64,000 nucleotides of DNA, taken from contig NZ_AP025592.1 of the NCBI RefSeq assembly GCF_023169965.1, forward strand, positions 4,362,001-4,426,000, written 5' to 3'. Position 1 is the first letter of the stretch; the number at the start of each line of letters is the position of its first letter. A model generated the notes under the pieces. That model saw nothing but the letters and a program-made list of their open reading frames with translations, made no database searches and was not told the DNA's origin. This document shows, piece after piece, positions 1 through 10,432 of the stretch. Source of the stretch: Anaeromyxobacter paludicola. GTDB taxonomy: Bacteria; Myxococcota; Myxococcia; Myxococcales; Anaeromyxobacteraceae. A program made the position numbers and the translations under genes.

Positions 1-1354
1 CGCTGGCGAAGATCTTCCGCCCGGCGGCCTGGTACAGGTCGGCCGAGCCGGTGAGCCGGTAGCCGAGCTCCTGGGCCTGGATGTCGCCCTTCCAGAAGCG
101 GCGCAGCACGTCGCGGTACTTGCCGTTCCACTCGCTCCAGCGCGTCGGGAACCCGCCCACCTGGTACCCGCCGGGCCCCACGTCCCAGGGCTCGGCGATG
201 AGCTTCACCTTCTGCAGGGCCGGGTCCTGGTGCGCCGCCTGGAGGAAGTTGCAGTAGCGGTCGAAGTCGTGCGGGTTGCGGCAGAGGGTGGTGGCGAGGT
301 CGAAGCGGAAGCCGTCCACGTGCATCTCGTCCGTCCAGTAGCGGAGCGAGTCCATCACCAGCCGCAGCACCTGCGGGTTCGAGACGTCGAGGCTGCTCCC
401 GGTCCCGGTGTAGTCGGCGTAGTAGCGCGGGTCGGGCGCGAGCTTGTAGTAGCTCCCGTTCTCGAGCCCCTTGAACGAGAGGGTGGGGCCGAGGTGGTTG
501 CCCTCGCAGGTGTGGTTGAAGACCACGTCGAGGATCACCTCGATCCCGGCCTGGTGGAGCGTCTTCACCATCTGCCTGAACTCGTCCACCTGGCCGCCGC
601 GCGAGCCGCTCGCGCTGTAGCGGTGCTCGGGGGCGAAGTAGCCGAGCGTGGAGTAGCCCCAGTAGTTCCGGAGCCCCTTGCCCTGGAGGAAGGGGTCGTC
701 CACGTACTCGTGCACCGGGAGCAGCTCCACCGCGGTGACCCCGAGCCGGCGCAGGTGCTCGAGCGCGGGCGGGCTCGCGAGGCCGGCGTAGGTGCCGCGC
801 AGCTCGGGCGGCACCTTCGGGTGGCGCATGGTGAACCCGCGCACGTGGAGCTCGTAGACGATCGAGCGGTGCAGCGGGTGCTCCGGCCGGGCGTCGCCGG
901 TCCAGTCGAAGGCGTGGTCGTCGAGCACCACGCAGCGGGGCATCGACGGCGCCGAGTCGGCCTCGCAGAAGGCGAGGTCCTCCTCGGGCGCGCCGAGCCG
1001 GTAGCCGTAGACCGGCCCGGCGAAGTCCACCTCGCCGTCGATGGCGCGCGCGTAGGGATCGACGAGGAGCTTGTGCGGGTTGAAGCGCAGCCCGCGCTCC
1101 GGCGCGTAGGGCCCGTGCACCCGGAACCCGTAGAGCGCCCCGGGCTTCAGGCCGGGGAGGTAGCCGTGCCAGACGAAGCCGGTGACCTCGGTGAGCGGGA
1201 CCCGCTGCAGCTCGCGCGACGGGTCGCCCGGGTCGAAGAGGCAGACCTCGACCGCGGTGGCGTGCTTCGAGTGGACGGCGAAGTTCACCCCCTCGCCGTC
1301 CCAGCGGGCGCCGAGCGGGTAGGCCTTCCCGGGCCACGGGTGGATGGCGTCCAT
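1..1354 (-). CDS. glgX: Glycogen debranching enzyme GlgX (3' end cut by window)
   Basis: Translated from an ATG at 1354, the protein begins with [20 protein letters not shown], the typical opening of GlgX/isoamylase proteins with an N-terminal CBM48 domain (about residues 10-100). A GH13 barrel follows. It contains a VVFNHT region near residue 278, the nucleophile motif FRFDLA with Asp352, and the acid/base motif IAEPWD with Glu388. The family hydrolyses alpha-1,6 branches of phosphorylase-trimmed glycogen in the cytoplasm. About 451 codons are visible; the family usually has about 700, so the C-terminal third lies outside the window. A GAGGA-like ribosome site precedes the ATG. The next gene upstream on the same strand ends at 1459, leaving about 100 bp. 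Confidence 0.93.
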   Translation of the reverse strand, partial: MDAIHPWPGKAYPLGARWDGEGVNFAVHSKHATAVEVCLFDPGDPSRELQRVPLTEVTGFVWHGYLPGLKPGALYGFRVHGPYAPERGLRFNPHKLLVDPYARAIDGEVDFAGPVYGYRLGAPEEDLAFCEADSAPSMPRCVVLDDHAFDWTGDARPEHPLHRSIVYELHVRGFTMRHPKVPPELRGTYAGLASPPALEHLRRLGVTAVELLPVHEYVDDPFLQGKGLRNYWGYSTLGYFAPEHRYSASGSRGGQVDEFRQMVKTLHQAGIEVILDVVFNHTCEGNHLGPTLSFKGLENGSYYKLAPDPRYYADYTGTGSSLDVSNPQVLRLVMDSLRYWTDEMHVDGFRFDLATTLCRNPHDFDRYCNFLQAAHQDPALQKVKLIAEPWDVGPGGYQVGGFPTRWSEWNGKYRDVLRRFWKGDIQAQELGYRLTGSADLYQAAGRKIFAS

Positions 1355-1458
1355 GCGGGCGATCCTCGTCGACGGCCGCGGGGGCGGCCGCCCCAGCTCA
1401 AGCTAGGACGGCCGGGCAGCCCCCGCAGGCGGCGCAGACGGCGCCCGGGCGGGACCGC

Positions 1459-2613
1459 CTACCGCCAGCCGGGGAACGGCCAGATGGGCTTCGCGCTCGC
1501 GAGGTCGGGCGGGTAGACCGTCACCTGCCGCCCCTGCTGGACCTGCTCGGCGAGCATGGGGTGACGGTTCTGGTTGGTGTAGCCGTTCCCGTCCACGAAC
1601 TTCACCTGGCCCATGATCCCGTTCCAGCTGCCCTGGTCGAGCGCGGCGCGGGTCTTCTCGCGGTCGCCGCCCGCCTGCGAGGCCGCCTCGGCGGCGATGA
1701 GGAGCGACACGTAGGCGCAGGCCGCGTGGTAGGTCGGCTCCTTCCCGAACCGCTTCTTGTACCGGTCGAAGAAGGCCTTGGCCCCCGGCCACTTCACGTC
1801 GTCGGTCCACTGCGTGCTCGAGAAGACCCCGTTCGACACGTCGCGCTCGCTCGCGAACTGCACGGTGGCGAAGCCGGCGCCGGCGCCGAGGAAGGCCTGC
1901 GGCGAGAGGCCGATCTCGCGCGACTGGCGCATGAGCAGGATGGCGTCGGCCACGTACGACACCATGAAGACGAGGTCCGGGCTCGCGGACTTCACCTTGG
2001 TGAGCGTGGAGCGGTAGTCGGGCGAGCCCTTCGAGTAGGCCTCCTCGGCGACCACCTTGAGGCCGCGCTTCTCGGAGAGGGCGCGCGCGCTCTTGGCGGC
2101 GGAGACCCCGAAGTCGGTGTTCTCGTTGACGATGGCGATGGTCCGGGGCTTCCCGACGGAGAGCGCCATGTCGAGCAGGATGGCCGCGTAGTCGTCGGTG
2201 GTGGCCGAGACGCGGAAGACCCACTTCAGCCCCTGCTTCGTGATCTCCTCCTTCGACGCCGCCGGGATCACGAGCGGCACCTTGTACTGCTCGGCGCGCT
2301 TGGCGGTGGCGTTCGAGGAGGCCGAGGTGTACGGCCCGACCACGGCCGCCACGCGGTCGCGGGTGGCGAGCTTCTCCATCGCGCCCATGGCGATCTGGGG
2401 CTTGCCGGTGTCGTCCTCCCAGACGAGCTCGACGGGCGTGCCCCTGGCCTTCAGATCCTCCTCGGCGAGCTTGTAGCCGCCCGTCAGGTTCTCGCCGATG
2501 GGCGCCTCGGGGCCGGTGACGGAGTTGATGATGCCGAGCTTCACCGGCGCGGCGGCCCGGGCGGAGCCGGGGACGAGGAGCGCGGCGAGCAGCAGGGTGA
2601 GCAGCGGGCGCAT
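1459..2613 (-). CDS. ABC transporter substrate-binding protein, branched-chain amino acid type (Peripla_BP_6)
   Basis: The 384-residue protein has a clear signal peptide (MRPLLTLLLAALLVPGSARA) and then VKLGIINSVTGPEAPIGENL, the start of LivJ/UrtA-type periplasmic binding proteins. Further family marks are VAAVVGPYTSASSNATAKRA around residues 90-110 and a segment with NTDFG and SPDLVFM in the second lobe. It should bind a small amide or amino acid ligand in the periplasm and deliver it to a LivHMGF-type permease. No permease or ATPase genes lie next to it, so it is an orphan binding protein here. The start is well fixed: a perfect AGGAGGT site sits six bases before the ATG at 2613. The ligand cannot be told from sequence. 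Confidence 0.9.
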   Translation of the reverse strand: MRPLLTLLLAALLVPGSARAAAPVKLGIINSVTGPEAPIGENLTGGYKLAEEDLKARGTPVELVWEDDTGKPQIAMGAMEKLATRDRVAAVVGPYTSASSNATAKRAEQYKVPLVIPAASKEEITKQGLKWVFRVSATTDDYAAILLDMALSVGKPRTIAIVNENTDFGVSAAKSARALSEKRGLKVVAEEAYSKGSPDYRSTLTKVKSASPDLVFMVSYVADAILLMRQSREIGLSPQAFLGAGAGFATVQFASERDVSNGVFSSTQWTDDVKWPGAKAFFDRYKKRFGKEPTYHAACAYVSLLIAAEAASQAGGDREKTRAALDQGSWNGIMGQVKFVDGNGYTNQNRHPMLAEQVQQGRQVTVYPPDLASAKPIWPFPGWR

Positions 2614-2751
2614 GGGGGGACCTCCTGGAGGCGCGGGCGGGAGCGGAGCACGTTCGGTGAACGGCCCTTCGCTTCTATCCGCTTCGCGCGAGGGAGGCCC
2701 AAGACCGGAAGGGGGCCGGCGCCGGCCGGACCACCCGGGCGGGGCGCGCCG

Positions 2752-5700
2752 CTAGAACTGCACCGGCCGCGCCCTCGCGGCGGCCTTCTCGAACTTCTCC
2801 ATCCAGTCCTCACCGGAGAGCCGGCGGGCGAGCTCCACCGTGAGGTGGCGCGGCTCGGCGCCGAGCGCGGCGTTGCGCGAGAGCCCCTGCAGGCAGGACG
2901 GGCAGTTCGTGAGCATCACCGCGCCCTCGGGGCGCGTCGAGAGCGCCTCCTTCACCGCCTCGCGCTTGCGGTGGAGCATGGCGTCGGTGATGTCGGGGCG
3001 GGAGAGGGCGAGCGTGCCGGCCTCGGAGCAGCAGTGCGGGACCGCCTCGACCTCGGCGACGCCGAGCTTGCGCAGGAGCTGCGGCCCCTTGCCGTCGAGC
3101 GAGTCGTGGCAGGGGGTGTGGTACAGGAAGCCGCCCTCGGCCGGGGCGCGCAGGCCGCGGTCGAAGGCGAACTTCGCCGCGTCCACCACCGGCGCGCCGA
3201 AGATCTTGCTCGCCTCCATGGCGTGCAGCCCCTCGCGGCAGGTGCCGCAGGTGACCACGCAGGCGTCGAACGTCAGGTAGGAGAACATCTCCCGGATCTG
3301 GCTGAAGAGGATGCTGTCGCGCAGCACCTGGCGGCCGTGCTGCTGGGTCCGCGCGTTGGCGTAGGCCGGGAAGCCGCAGCAGATGAAGGGCGGCGGCAGC
3401 ACCACCCGCGTGCCGGTCTCGAGCAGCACGTGGATGGCGGCCATGGAGACGCTCGAGAAGAGCCGCTCCGAGCCGCAGCCGGGGAAGTAGAAGACGGTCG
3501 CCGTCGCCTCGCCCTCCGGCTCGAGCACCAGCGCCTGGTCGGGCTCGCAGCGCGGCAGGACGTCGTGCAGGGTGCGCGCGTCCGGCCGGGCGAGCGGCGA
3601 GCGGAGCATCTGGAGCGGGTAGCTCGCGGCGGCGCTGTCCTGGTCCTGGAGCGGCCCGAGCACCTTCGCCATGGCGCGCTGCATGAACCCGCCGAGCCGC
3701 ACCACGCCGAGGCGGAAGGCGGCGTTGTAGCCCTCCGAGCGCGACTCGAGGTACTTGAGCGTCGCGCGCGTCGCCACCTTGGTGTGCTTGAAGCCGAGCG
3801 ACATCAGGATCTCGCGCTCGAGCACCGAGACGTCGCCGGTGTCGATCGACACCGGGCAGTGCTTCACGCACTTGTGGCAGATGGTGCAGTGGTCGGCCAC
3901 CTCCTCGAGGTAGTGCAGGAGCTCGAAGCGGGCGGAGCGCTCGCGCTGCGAGTCGTAGAGCAGCGCCTCGATGAGGGCCCCGATGGCGAGGTTCTTGTTC
4001 CGGGGGTGGAAGAAGAGGCCGCGCGCCGGGTGGAAGACGCAGCAGTCGGGCTTGCACCGCCCGCAGCGGACGCAGGTGGCGATCTTGGCGGCGAGCTCGC
4101 CGAGCTGCCCGTGCTGGAGGATGCGGGCCTCGAGCTCGAGGAGGTTGAACGACGGCGTGAACACCTGCTCGAGCACGTCCACGTCCTCGAGCTTGCCGGG
4201 GTTCATCATCCCGCGCGGATCGACGGTGCGCCGGTAGGCGGAGAGCTCCTCGACGATGGCGCGGTCGAGGTACTTGATCTTGGTGATGCCGATGCCGTGC
4301 TCGCCGGAGCAGACGCCGCCGAGCGCGTCCACCTTCTCCATCACCCGGTCCACCGTGGCCTCGGCCCGGCGCATCATGGTGCGGTCGTTCGAGAGCACCG
4401 GGATGTTCACGTGCACGTTGCCGTCGCCGGCGTGCATGTGGGTGGCGATGACGATGCGGCGGGCGCGCACCTCGTCGTAGGCGGCCTGCAGCGCCGCCTC
4501 GACGCCCTCGTACCCGGCCACGGTCTCGAGGAGGTCCTCGCGGAGCTGCTTCAGCACCGAGAGGGCGCGCAGCTCCTTCTCGCCGGCGTCGCGGAGCGCC
4601 TCCATGGCCTTCACGCAGCGGGCGATGGCGCGGGCCACCTTGCCGGCGAGGAGCTGGGCCTCGTCCTCGGCGGCCTGCCCGAGCACCTCCATCGCCCGGG
4701 CCACCACCGCCTCCTGGTTGTGCCGCTCCTCGTCCACGTTGACCGCGTCGCAGAAGCGGGCGAACTCGGCGAGGGCGGTGAGCGGGAGGACGATGTCCTC
4801 GTTCAGCTTGAAGGCGTTGGTCCGCTTGGCGATGGCGCCGAGCTTCTTGCGGTCCTGCCAGAAGCGCGTGCCCTCCTCGGCGTCGCGGGCGACGAACAGG
4901 AAGGTGTTCTCGTGCGGCTCGAGCAGGCGGCGGATGGTCTCGACGCCGCGGGCGACCTGCTCCTGCGCGTGGCCCACCACGTCGATGAGGAGCACCGCTT
5001 TCGGCGTCTCCGACCGCGGCGCCTTCACCTTGTACTGGATGGCCCGGACGTACTGGTCGTCGAAGTGCTCGAGCGCCTGCAGCACCTCCTCGCCGCGGTT
5101 CGGGAAGGCCTCGGCGAGGTCGAGGATCACCCGGCTCGCCTCGTCCATGTCCGGGCCGAAGAACTCGAGGCAGAGCGTGGTCGAGCGCTCGTAGGCGGGG
5201 TAGAGGACGAAGGCCGCCGAGGTGATGACGCCGTCGGTGCCCTCCTTCTGCACGCCGGGCAGCCCCTTGAGCGCCTTGTTGGTGATGTCCTTCCAGAGGC
5301 CGTTCTTGCGGATCTCGGCGCCGGTGAGGGCGACGGTGCGCAGCTTCTCGCCGCGGGCGTCGCGCACCTCGAAGGTGACCGGGTCGGCCGGCAGGATCTT
5401 GCGCAGCTGGTGATCGACGCGGTGGATGGTGACGTGGCTGCCGTCGGGCAGGGCCATCCGCCAGGCGAGCAGGTTGTCGATGCAGGTGCCCCAGAGCACG
5501 CAGGTCTTGCCGCCGGCGTTCTCGGCGATGTTGCCGCCGATGGAGCAGGCCCAGGCGCTCGTGGGGTCGGTGGCGAAGACCAGGCCGCGCTCGGCGGCGT
5601 GGTTCATGGCGTGCTCGGTGATGACGCCCGCCTCGAGCTCCATCACCGCGCTCTTCACCGTCCGCCCGTCGGCGAGGGTGAAGCTCCGCTCGGTGACCGA

Positions 5701-6363
5701 GCGGATCCGGTCGAGCTTCTCGGTGTTGACCACCACGCAGCCGGGGCGCACCGGGACCGCGCCGCCGGTGAGGCCGGTGCCGGCGCCGCGCGGGATGGCG
5801 GAGAGGCCGAGCTGGCCGATCGTGGCGAGGAGCGGCCCGACCTGCGCCTCCTCCGACGGCATCACCACCGCCACCGGCAGGTGCAGGCGCCAGTCGGTCG
5901 CGTCGGTGGCGTGCGAGACGAGGGTGAACGGGTCGGTGAGGACGTTCTCCTTGCCCACCACCGCGCCGAGCTGGCTCTTGAGCCGCGCGCGGAAGTCGGG
6001 CGCGTCGTCCACCTCGCTGCGGAACTCGCCGAGGAGCTTGCGGCAGGCGGCGAGGATGTCGCGCACCTCCGGCTCGGCGGCGTTCTCGGCGATCACCGAG
6101 AGGTCCTGGGCGATGTTGTCGAAGAAGCGCCGCCTCCGGCTCCGGCTCGAGATGAGCTCCTCGTAGAGGAAGGGGTTCCGGCGGTGGATCAGGATCTCGC
6201 CGAGGAACCGCATGAGGAGCCGCGCGCTCCGGCCGGTCACGCGCCGGGACCGCAGCTCCTCCAGCTTCTGCCAGACCGCCGGACCGAGCAGGAAGGTGAC
6301 CGCCTGGCGGTCGTCGGCCGAGGTGTAGTTGAAGGGGATCTCGCGGGGAGTCGGAGCTGCCAT
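2752..6363 (-). CDS. DUF3683-type FAD/Fe-S oxidoreductase (GlcD-like plus GlpC-like fusion)
   Basis: The 1203-residue protein starts at ATG 6363 (MAAPTPREIPFNYTSADDRQ), matching the N-terminal DUF3683 pattern (REIPxNYTS...DR). A PCMH-type FAD-binding domain spans about residues 150-330 (IPRGAGTGLTGGAVPV). The FAD-oxidase C-terminal domain has HMHAGDGNVHVNIPV and CSGEHGIGITKIKYL. Two 4Fe-4S motifs follow, CVRCGRCKPDC near 764 and CTICHKCVKHCP near 826, and then two CCG cysteine-rich domains (YFPGCG, FICCGFPAYAN, TPCHDS, PHCCSEAG). This is the layout of FAD-linked 2-hydroxyacid (D-lactate or glycolate-type) dehydrogenases that pass electrons through Fe-S clusters to a quinone or heterodisulfide-like acceptor. 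The substrate is unknown. The open frame runs well past 6363, but the upstream residues are arginine/alanine-rich shadow sequence, and a thiolase gene diverges there. Confidence 0.88.
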   Translation of the reverse strand: MAAPTPREIPFNYTSADDRQAVTFLLGPAVWQKLEELRSRRVTGRSARLLMRFLGEILIHRRNPFLYEELISSRSRRRRFFDNIAQDLSVIAENAAEPEVRDILAACRKLLGEFRSEVDDAPDFRARLKSQLGAVVGKENVLTDPFTLVSHATDATDWRLHLPVAVVMPSEEAQVGPLLATIGQLGLSAIPRGAGTGLTGGAVPVRPGCVVVNTEKLDRIRSVTERSFTLADGRTVKSAVMELEAGVITEHAMNHAAERGLVFATDPTSAWACSIGGNIAENAGGKTCVLWGTCIDNLLAWRMALPDGSHVTIHRVDHQLRKILPADPVTFEVRDARGEKLRTVALTGAEIRKNGLWKDITNKALKGLPGVQKEGTDGVITSAAFVLYPAYERSTTLCLEFFGPDMDEASRVILDLAEAFPNRGEEVLQALEHFDDQYVRAIQYKVKAPRSETPKAVLLIDVVGHAQEQVARGVETIRRLLEPHENTFLFVARDAEEGTRFWQDRKKLGAIAKRTNAFKLNEDIVLPLTALAEFARFCDAVNVDEERHNQEAVVARAMEVLGQAAEDEAQLLAGKVARAIARCVKAMEALRDAGEKELRALSVLKQLREDLLETVAGYEGVEAALQAAYDEVRARRIVIATHMHAGDGNVHVNIPVLSNDRTMMRRAEATVDRVMEKVDALGGVCSGEHGIGITKIKYLDRAIVEELSAYRRTVDPRGMMNPGKLEDVDVLEQVFTPSFNLLELEARILQHGQLGELAAKIATCVRCGRCKPDCCVFHPARGLFFHPRNKNLAIGALIEALLYDSQRERSARFELLHYLEEVADHCTICHKCVKHCPVSIDTGDVSVLEREILMSLGFKHTKVATRATLKYLESRSEGYNAAFRLGVVRLGGFMQRAMAKVLGPLQDQDSAAASYPLQMLRSPLARPDARTLHDVLPRCEPDQALVLEPEGEATATVFYFPGCGSERLFSSVSMAAIHVLLETGTRVVLPPPFICCGFPAYANARTQQHGRQVLRDSILFSQIREMFSYLTFDACVVTCGTCREGLHAMEASKIFGAPVVDAAKFAFDRGLRAPAEGGFLYHTPCHDSLDGKGPQLLRKLGVAEVEAVPHCCSEAGTLALSRPDITDAMLHRKREAVKEALSTRPEGAVMLTNCPSCLQGLSRNAALGAEPRHLTVELARRLSGEDWMEKFEKAAARARPVQF

Positions 6364-6459
6364 GGGACCCAGCAGCCTAGCAGGTAGGGCACCTGCTTGG
6401 GGAGAGGGCCCCGCGCCGGAAGTCCTGCGCGCGCCGGCCGGCCGCCCTACGTGAGCACG

Positions 6460-7650
<1,191 letters not shown>

Positions 7651-7745
7651 CGCGCGCCCGGCCGCCCGCCCGGCCCGTTGCCGTGCCAGGACGAGCGCCA
7701 GAAATTTCACGGGGGCCGGGGACCGCCCGGCTGGAGGGGGACACC

Positions 7746-8162
7746 GTGAAACGCTTCATCGCCGCAGTCTCGCTGCTCACCCTGCTCGCGGCGCCACCGC
7801 TCGCGCGCGCGGTCGATCGGTTGCCCGGCAGCCTCGCGCCTGGCGCGCCGCGGTCGGGGGACCTGGCGCTCGACATGGGGGGCGGCGCGGGGGACGGCGG
7901 CGCCGCCAACGTGGCGCTCAGCGCGCTCTACGGCGGCCTGGCCGGCGCGCTGGTGGGCGCCGGGATCGGCCTCATCGAGGGGGGCAACTACGGGCGCGAC
8001 ATCGCCATCGGCGCCGGCGTCGGCGTGGTGGCGGGGGCGACCTGGGGGGTCGTGAGCGGCACGCAGAACCGCGACCAGCGGCTCGCGTCGGACGGGATGA
8101 GCTCGCCCGATCGCGACCCGGTGATGAACGGCCACGCGGCCGGGATCGTCGCCGAGTTCTAG
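7746..8162 (+). CDS. Secreted glycine-rich small protein (glycine-zipper type)
   Basis: A GTG at 7746 is preceded by GGAGGGGG, which fixes the start although the open frame runs further upstream inside the thiolase gene. The 138-residue product has a signal peptide (KRFIAAVSLLTLLAAPPLARA). Two glycine-rich hydrophobic stretches follow, around residues 55-75 (LYGGLAGALVGAGIGLIEGG) and 80-97 (IAIGAGVGVVAGATWGVV), with GxxxG spacing typical of glycine-zipper membrane segments. The tail is hydrophilic. It is probably an envelope protein; no specific family was recognised. Confidence 0.75.
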   Translation: MKRFIAAVSLLTLLAAPPLARAVDRLPGSLAPGAPRSGDLALDMGGGAGDGGAANVALSALYGGLAGALVGAGIGLIEGGNYGRDIAIGAGVGVVAGATWGVVSGTQNRDQRLASDGMSSPDRDPVMNGHAAGIVAEF

Positions 8163-8171
8163 CGGCGCCGG

Positions 8172-8194
8172 GGCTCGCCCAAAAAAGGCGGGCC
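8172..8194 (+). terminator. Hairpin after the glycine-rich protein gene
   Basis: Arms GGCTCGCC and GGCGGGCC pair with one G-U wobble around a 7-base loop (CAAAAAA), starting about 10 bases after the stop codon at 8162. There is no T-run after it on the plus strand, so it is only a possible terminator. Confidence 0.35.
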
Positions 8195-8226
8195 GCCCGG
8201 GTCCGGGACGGGGCAGACTCGGCGGC

Positions 8227-8592
8227 ATGATCGACCACATCACGCTCAAGGTGCGGGACTTCGCGAAGGGCAAGGCGTTCTACCAGCAGGCGCTCGGGCC
8301 GCTCGGCTACACGGTGATCGCCGACTTCCCGGAGGCCGCCGGGATGGGGGTGGGGCGAAAGCCGGACTTCTGGCTCGCGGCCGGCGAGCCGGCGCCGGGC
8401 GGGCTCCACCTCGCCTTCGCGACCGAGGACCGGGCGCAGGTGGACGCGTTCCACGCCGCCGCCCTCGCCGCCGGCGCGACCGACAACGGCAAGCCGGGGC
8501 TGCGCCCCGACTACCACCCGAACTACTACGCCGCCTTCGTGAAGGACGCCGACGGCAACAACGTCGAGGCGGTCTGCCACAAGCGGGAGTAG
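8227..8592 (+). CDS. VOC family (glyoxalase/bleomycin resistance-like) protein
   Basis: The 121-residue protein (MIDHITLKVRDFAKGKAFYQ) has the single-module VOC layout: an N-terminal HITLKV strand with the metal-ligand histidine, SKAFYQQALGPLGY-like helix, HLAFATED in the middle, and YYAAFVKDADGNNVEAV near the end, where Glu is the usual last metal ligand. Members bind a divalent metal and act as lyases, isomerases or resistance proteins. This short subgroup (HITLKVxDxxxSxxFY) is common in proteobacteria and mostly uncharacterised. It sits alone between the glycine-rich protein gene and korA. Confidence 0.88.
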   Translation: MIDHITLKVRDFAKGKAFYQQALGPLGYTVIADFPEAAGMGVGRKPDFWLAAGEPAPGGLHLAFATEDRAQVDAFHAAALAAGATDNGKPGLRPDYHPNYYAAFVKDADGNNVEAVCHKRE

Positions 8593-8635
8593 GGCGGACG
8601 GGGCAGCCGCCCCGAGCGCCCGTTATGTCTCCCGC

Positions 8636-10432
8636 ATGCAGCGGGAGCCCGTCGTCAACGACTTCGCCATCCGGGTCGCCACCCAGAACGGCTCGGGCTC
8701 GCAGAGCAGCAACACGGTGCTCCTGCGGGCCCTGTTCCAGATGGGGATCCCGGTCTCGGGCAAGAACCTCTTCCCCTCCAACATCGCCGGGCTGCCCACC
8801 TGGTACACCATCCGGCTCTCGCGGCGCGGGTACGTCGCGCGCAAGCGCGAGGTGGACCTGCTCGTGGCGATGAACCCGGCCACGGTGGCCGAGGACGTGG
8901 CGGCGCTCCGGCCGGGCGCCGCGGTGCTCTACGACGCCCCGCTCCGGCCGGCGGCGCCGCCCCCCGGGCTCGTCGCCTACGCGCTCCCCTTCGACCAGCT
9001 CGCCGCGGCGGCCTGCCCCGAGGCGCGCCTGCGCAAGCTCGTGAAGAACATGTGCTACGTGGGGGCCCTCGCCTCCCTGCTCGGGATCGAGCTCGAGGAG
9101 GTGGAGCGCGCGGTCGGCCGGCAGTTCGCGGAGAAGGCCAGGGCGCGCGAGCTCAACCTCGCGGCGGCGCGCGCCGGCTTCGAGGGGGCGCGCGCCGGCC
9201 TCGTGAAGGAGGACCCCTTCCGCGTCGAGCGGATGGACGGGAACCGGGGGAAGCTCCTCGTGGACGGCAACACCGCGGGGGCGGCCGGGTCGCTGTTCGG
9301 CGGCGTCACCGTGCTCGCCTGGTACCCCATCACCCCGTCCTCCTCGCTGGCCGAGGCGCTCATCGGCTACCTCGCCGAGCACCGCCGGGCGAAGGACGGC
9401 AAGGCGACCTACGCCGTGGTCCAGGCCGAGGACGAGCTCGCCGCGGCCGGCGCGGTGCTTGGGGCCGGCTGGGCGGGCGCCCGGGCCATGACCGCCACCA
9501 GCGGTCCGGGCGTGTCGCTCATGAGCGAGTTCGCCGGGCTCGGCTACTACGCCGAGATCCCGGCGGTGATCTGGGACGTGCAGCGGGCCGGTCCCTCGAC
9601 CGGCCTCCCCACCCGCACCGCGCAGGGCGACCTCCTCTCGACCGCCTTCCTCTCCCACGGTGACACCCGCCAGGTGCTGCTGCTCCCCGGCACGGCGGAG
9701 GAGTGCTTCGAGCTGGGGTGGCGCGCCTTCGACGTCGCCGAGGCGCTGCAGACGCCGGTGTTCGTCCTCTCCGACCTCGACCTCGGCATGAACGTCTGGA
9801 CGGCGTCGCCGTTCGCCTACCCGGACGGCCCGATCCGGCGGGGCAAGGTGCTCGCGAAGGAGGACCTCGACCGGCTCGGCGGCTTCGCCCGCTACGGCGA
9901 CGTGGACGGCGACGGGGTGGGGTGGCGCACGCTGCCGGGCACGCCGCACCCGGCGGCCGCCTACTTCACCCGCGGCACCGGCCACGACGATCGCTCCGCC
10001 TACAGCGAGGACCCGGGCACCTTCGAGCGGAACCTGGCGCGCCTCTCTCGCAAGCTCGACCGGGCGCGCGAGCTCCTGCCGGCGCCCCTGGTCGAGGGCG
10101 CCGGCGCGGAGGTCGGGATCGTGGCCTGCGGCAGCTCGCACCACGCGGTCGTCGAGGCGCGCGACCAGCTCCGGGAGGAGCGCGGCCTCGAGACCGACTA
10201 CCTGCGCGTCCGGGCCTGGCCCTTCGCCGGGGCGGTGCGCGACTTCGTCGCCGCGCACCGCCGGGTCTACGTGGTGGACCAGAACCGGGACGGGCAGCTC
10301 GCCGCGCTGCTCAAGCTCGACCTGCCGGAGGCGCTCGTGCCCCGGCTGCGCGGCGCCGCCCACCTCGACGGGCTGCCGCTCGACGCCCGGACCGTGACCG
10401 AGCTCGTGCTCGCCCAGGAGGACGCGCCGTGA
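8636..10432 (+). CDS. korA: 2-oxoacid:ferredoxin oxidoreductase, fused gamma-alpha subunit
   Basis: In this 598-residue protein the gamma domain comes first (residues 1-190; NGSGSQSSNTVLLRALFQMG, the CoA/ferredoxin-side domain). The alpha domain follows (YPITPSSSLAEAL near 228, SGPGVSLMSEF, PSTGLPTR, QGD), and then the domain-II/III region ending about 590. This gamma-alpha fusion is the KorA form of 2-oxoglutarate or related 2-oxoacid:acceptor oxidoreductases. With KorB it oxidatively decarboxylates a 2-oxoacid to acyl-CoA and reduces ferredoxin in the cytoplasm. The stop overlaps the GTG start of korB by four bases, so the two subunits are translationally coupled. The exact 2-oxoacid is inferred, not proven. 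Confidence 0.93.
   Translation: MQREPVVNDFAIRVATQNGSGSQSSNTVLLRALFQMGIPVSGKNLFPSNIAGLPTWYTIRLSRRGYVARKREVDLLVAMNPATVAEDVAALRPGAAVLYDAPLRPAAPPPGLVAYALPFDQLAAAACPEARLRKLVKNMCYVGALASLLGIELEEVERAVGRQFAEKARARELNLAAARAGFEGARAGLVKEDPFRVERMDGNRGKLLVDGNTAGAAGSLFGGVTVLAWYPITPSSSLAEALIGYLAEHRRAKDGKATYAVVQAEDELAAAGAVLGAGWAGARAMTATSGPGVSLMSEFAGLGYYAEIPAVIWDVQRAGPSTGLPTRTAQGDLLSTAFLSHGDTRQVLLLPGTAEECFELGWRAFDVAEALQTPVFVLSDLDLGMNVWTASPFAYPDGPIRRGKVLAKEDLDRLGGFARYGDVDGDGVGWRTLPGTPHPAAAYFTRGTGHDDRSAYSEDPGTFERNLARLSRKLDRARELLPAPLVEGAGAEVGIVACGSSHHAVVEARDQLREERGLETDYLRVRAWPFAGAVRDFVAAHRRVYVVDQNRDGQLAALLKLDLPEALVPRLRGAAHLDGLPLDARTVTELVLAQEDAP

Noticed and set aside
1561-6387. A 1608-codon open frame on the plus strand
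   Set aside because: It runs antisense to two clear minus-strand genes, is Arg/Ala/Val/His-rich with no motif, and reflects the very high GC content. Similar giant antisense frames at 22665-25496, 25599-28619 and 43734-47057 were left out for the same reason.
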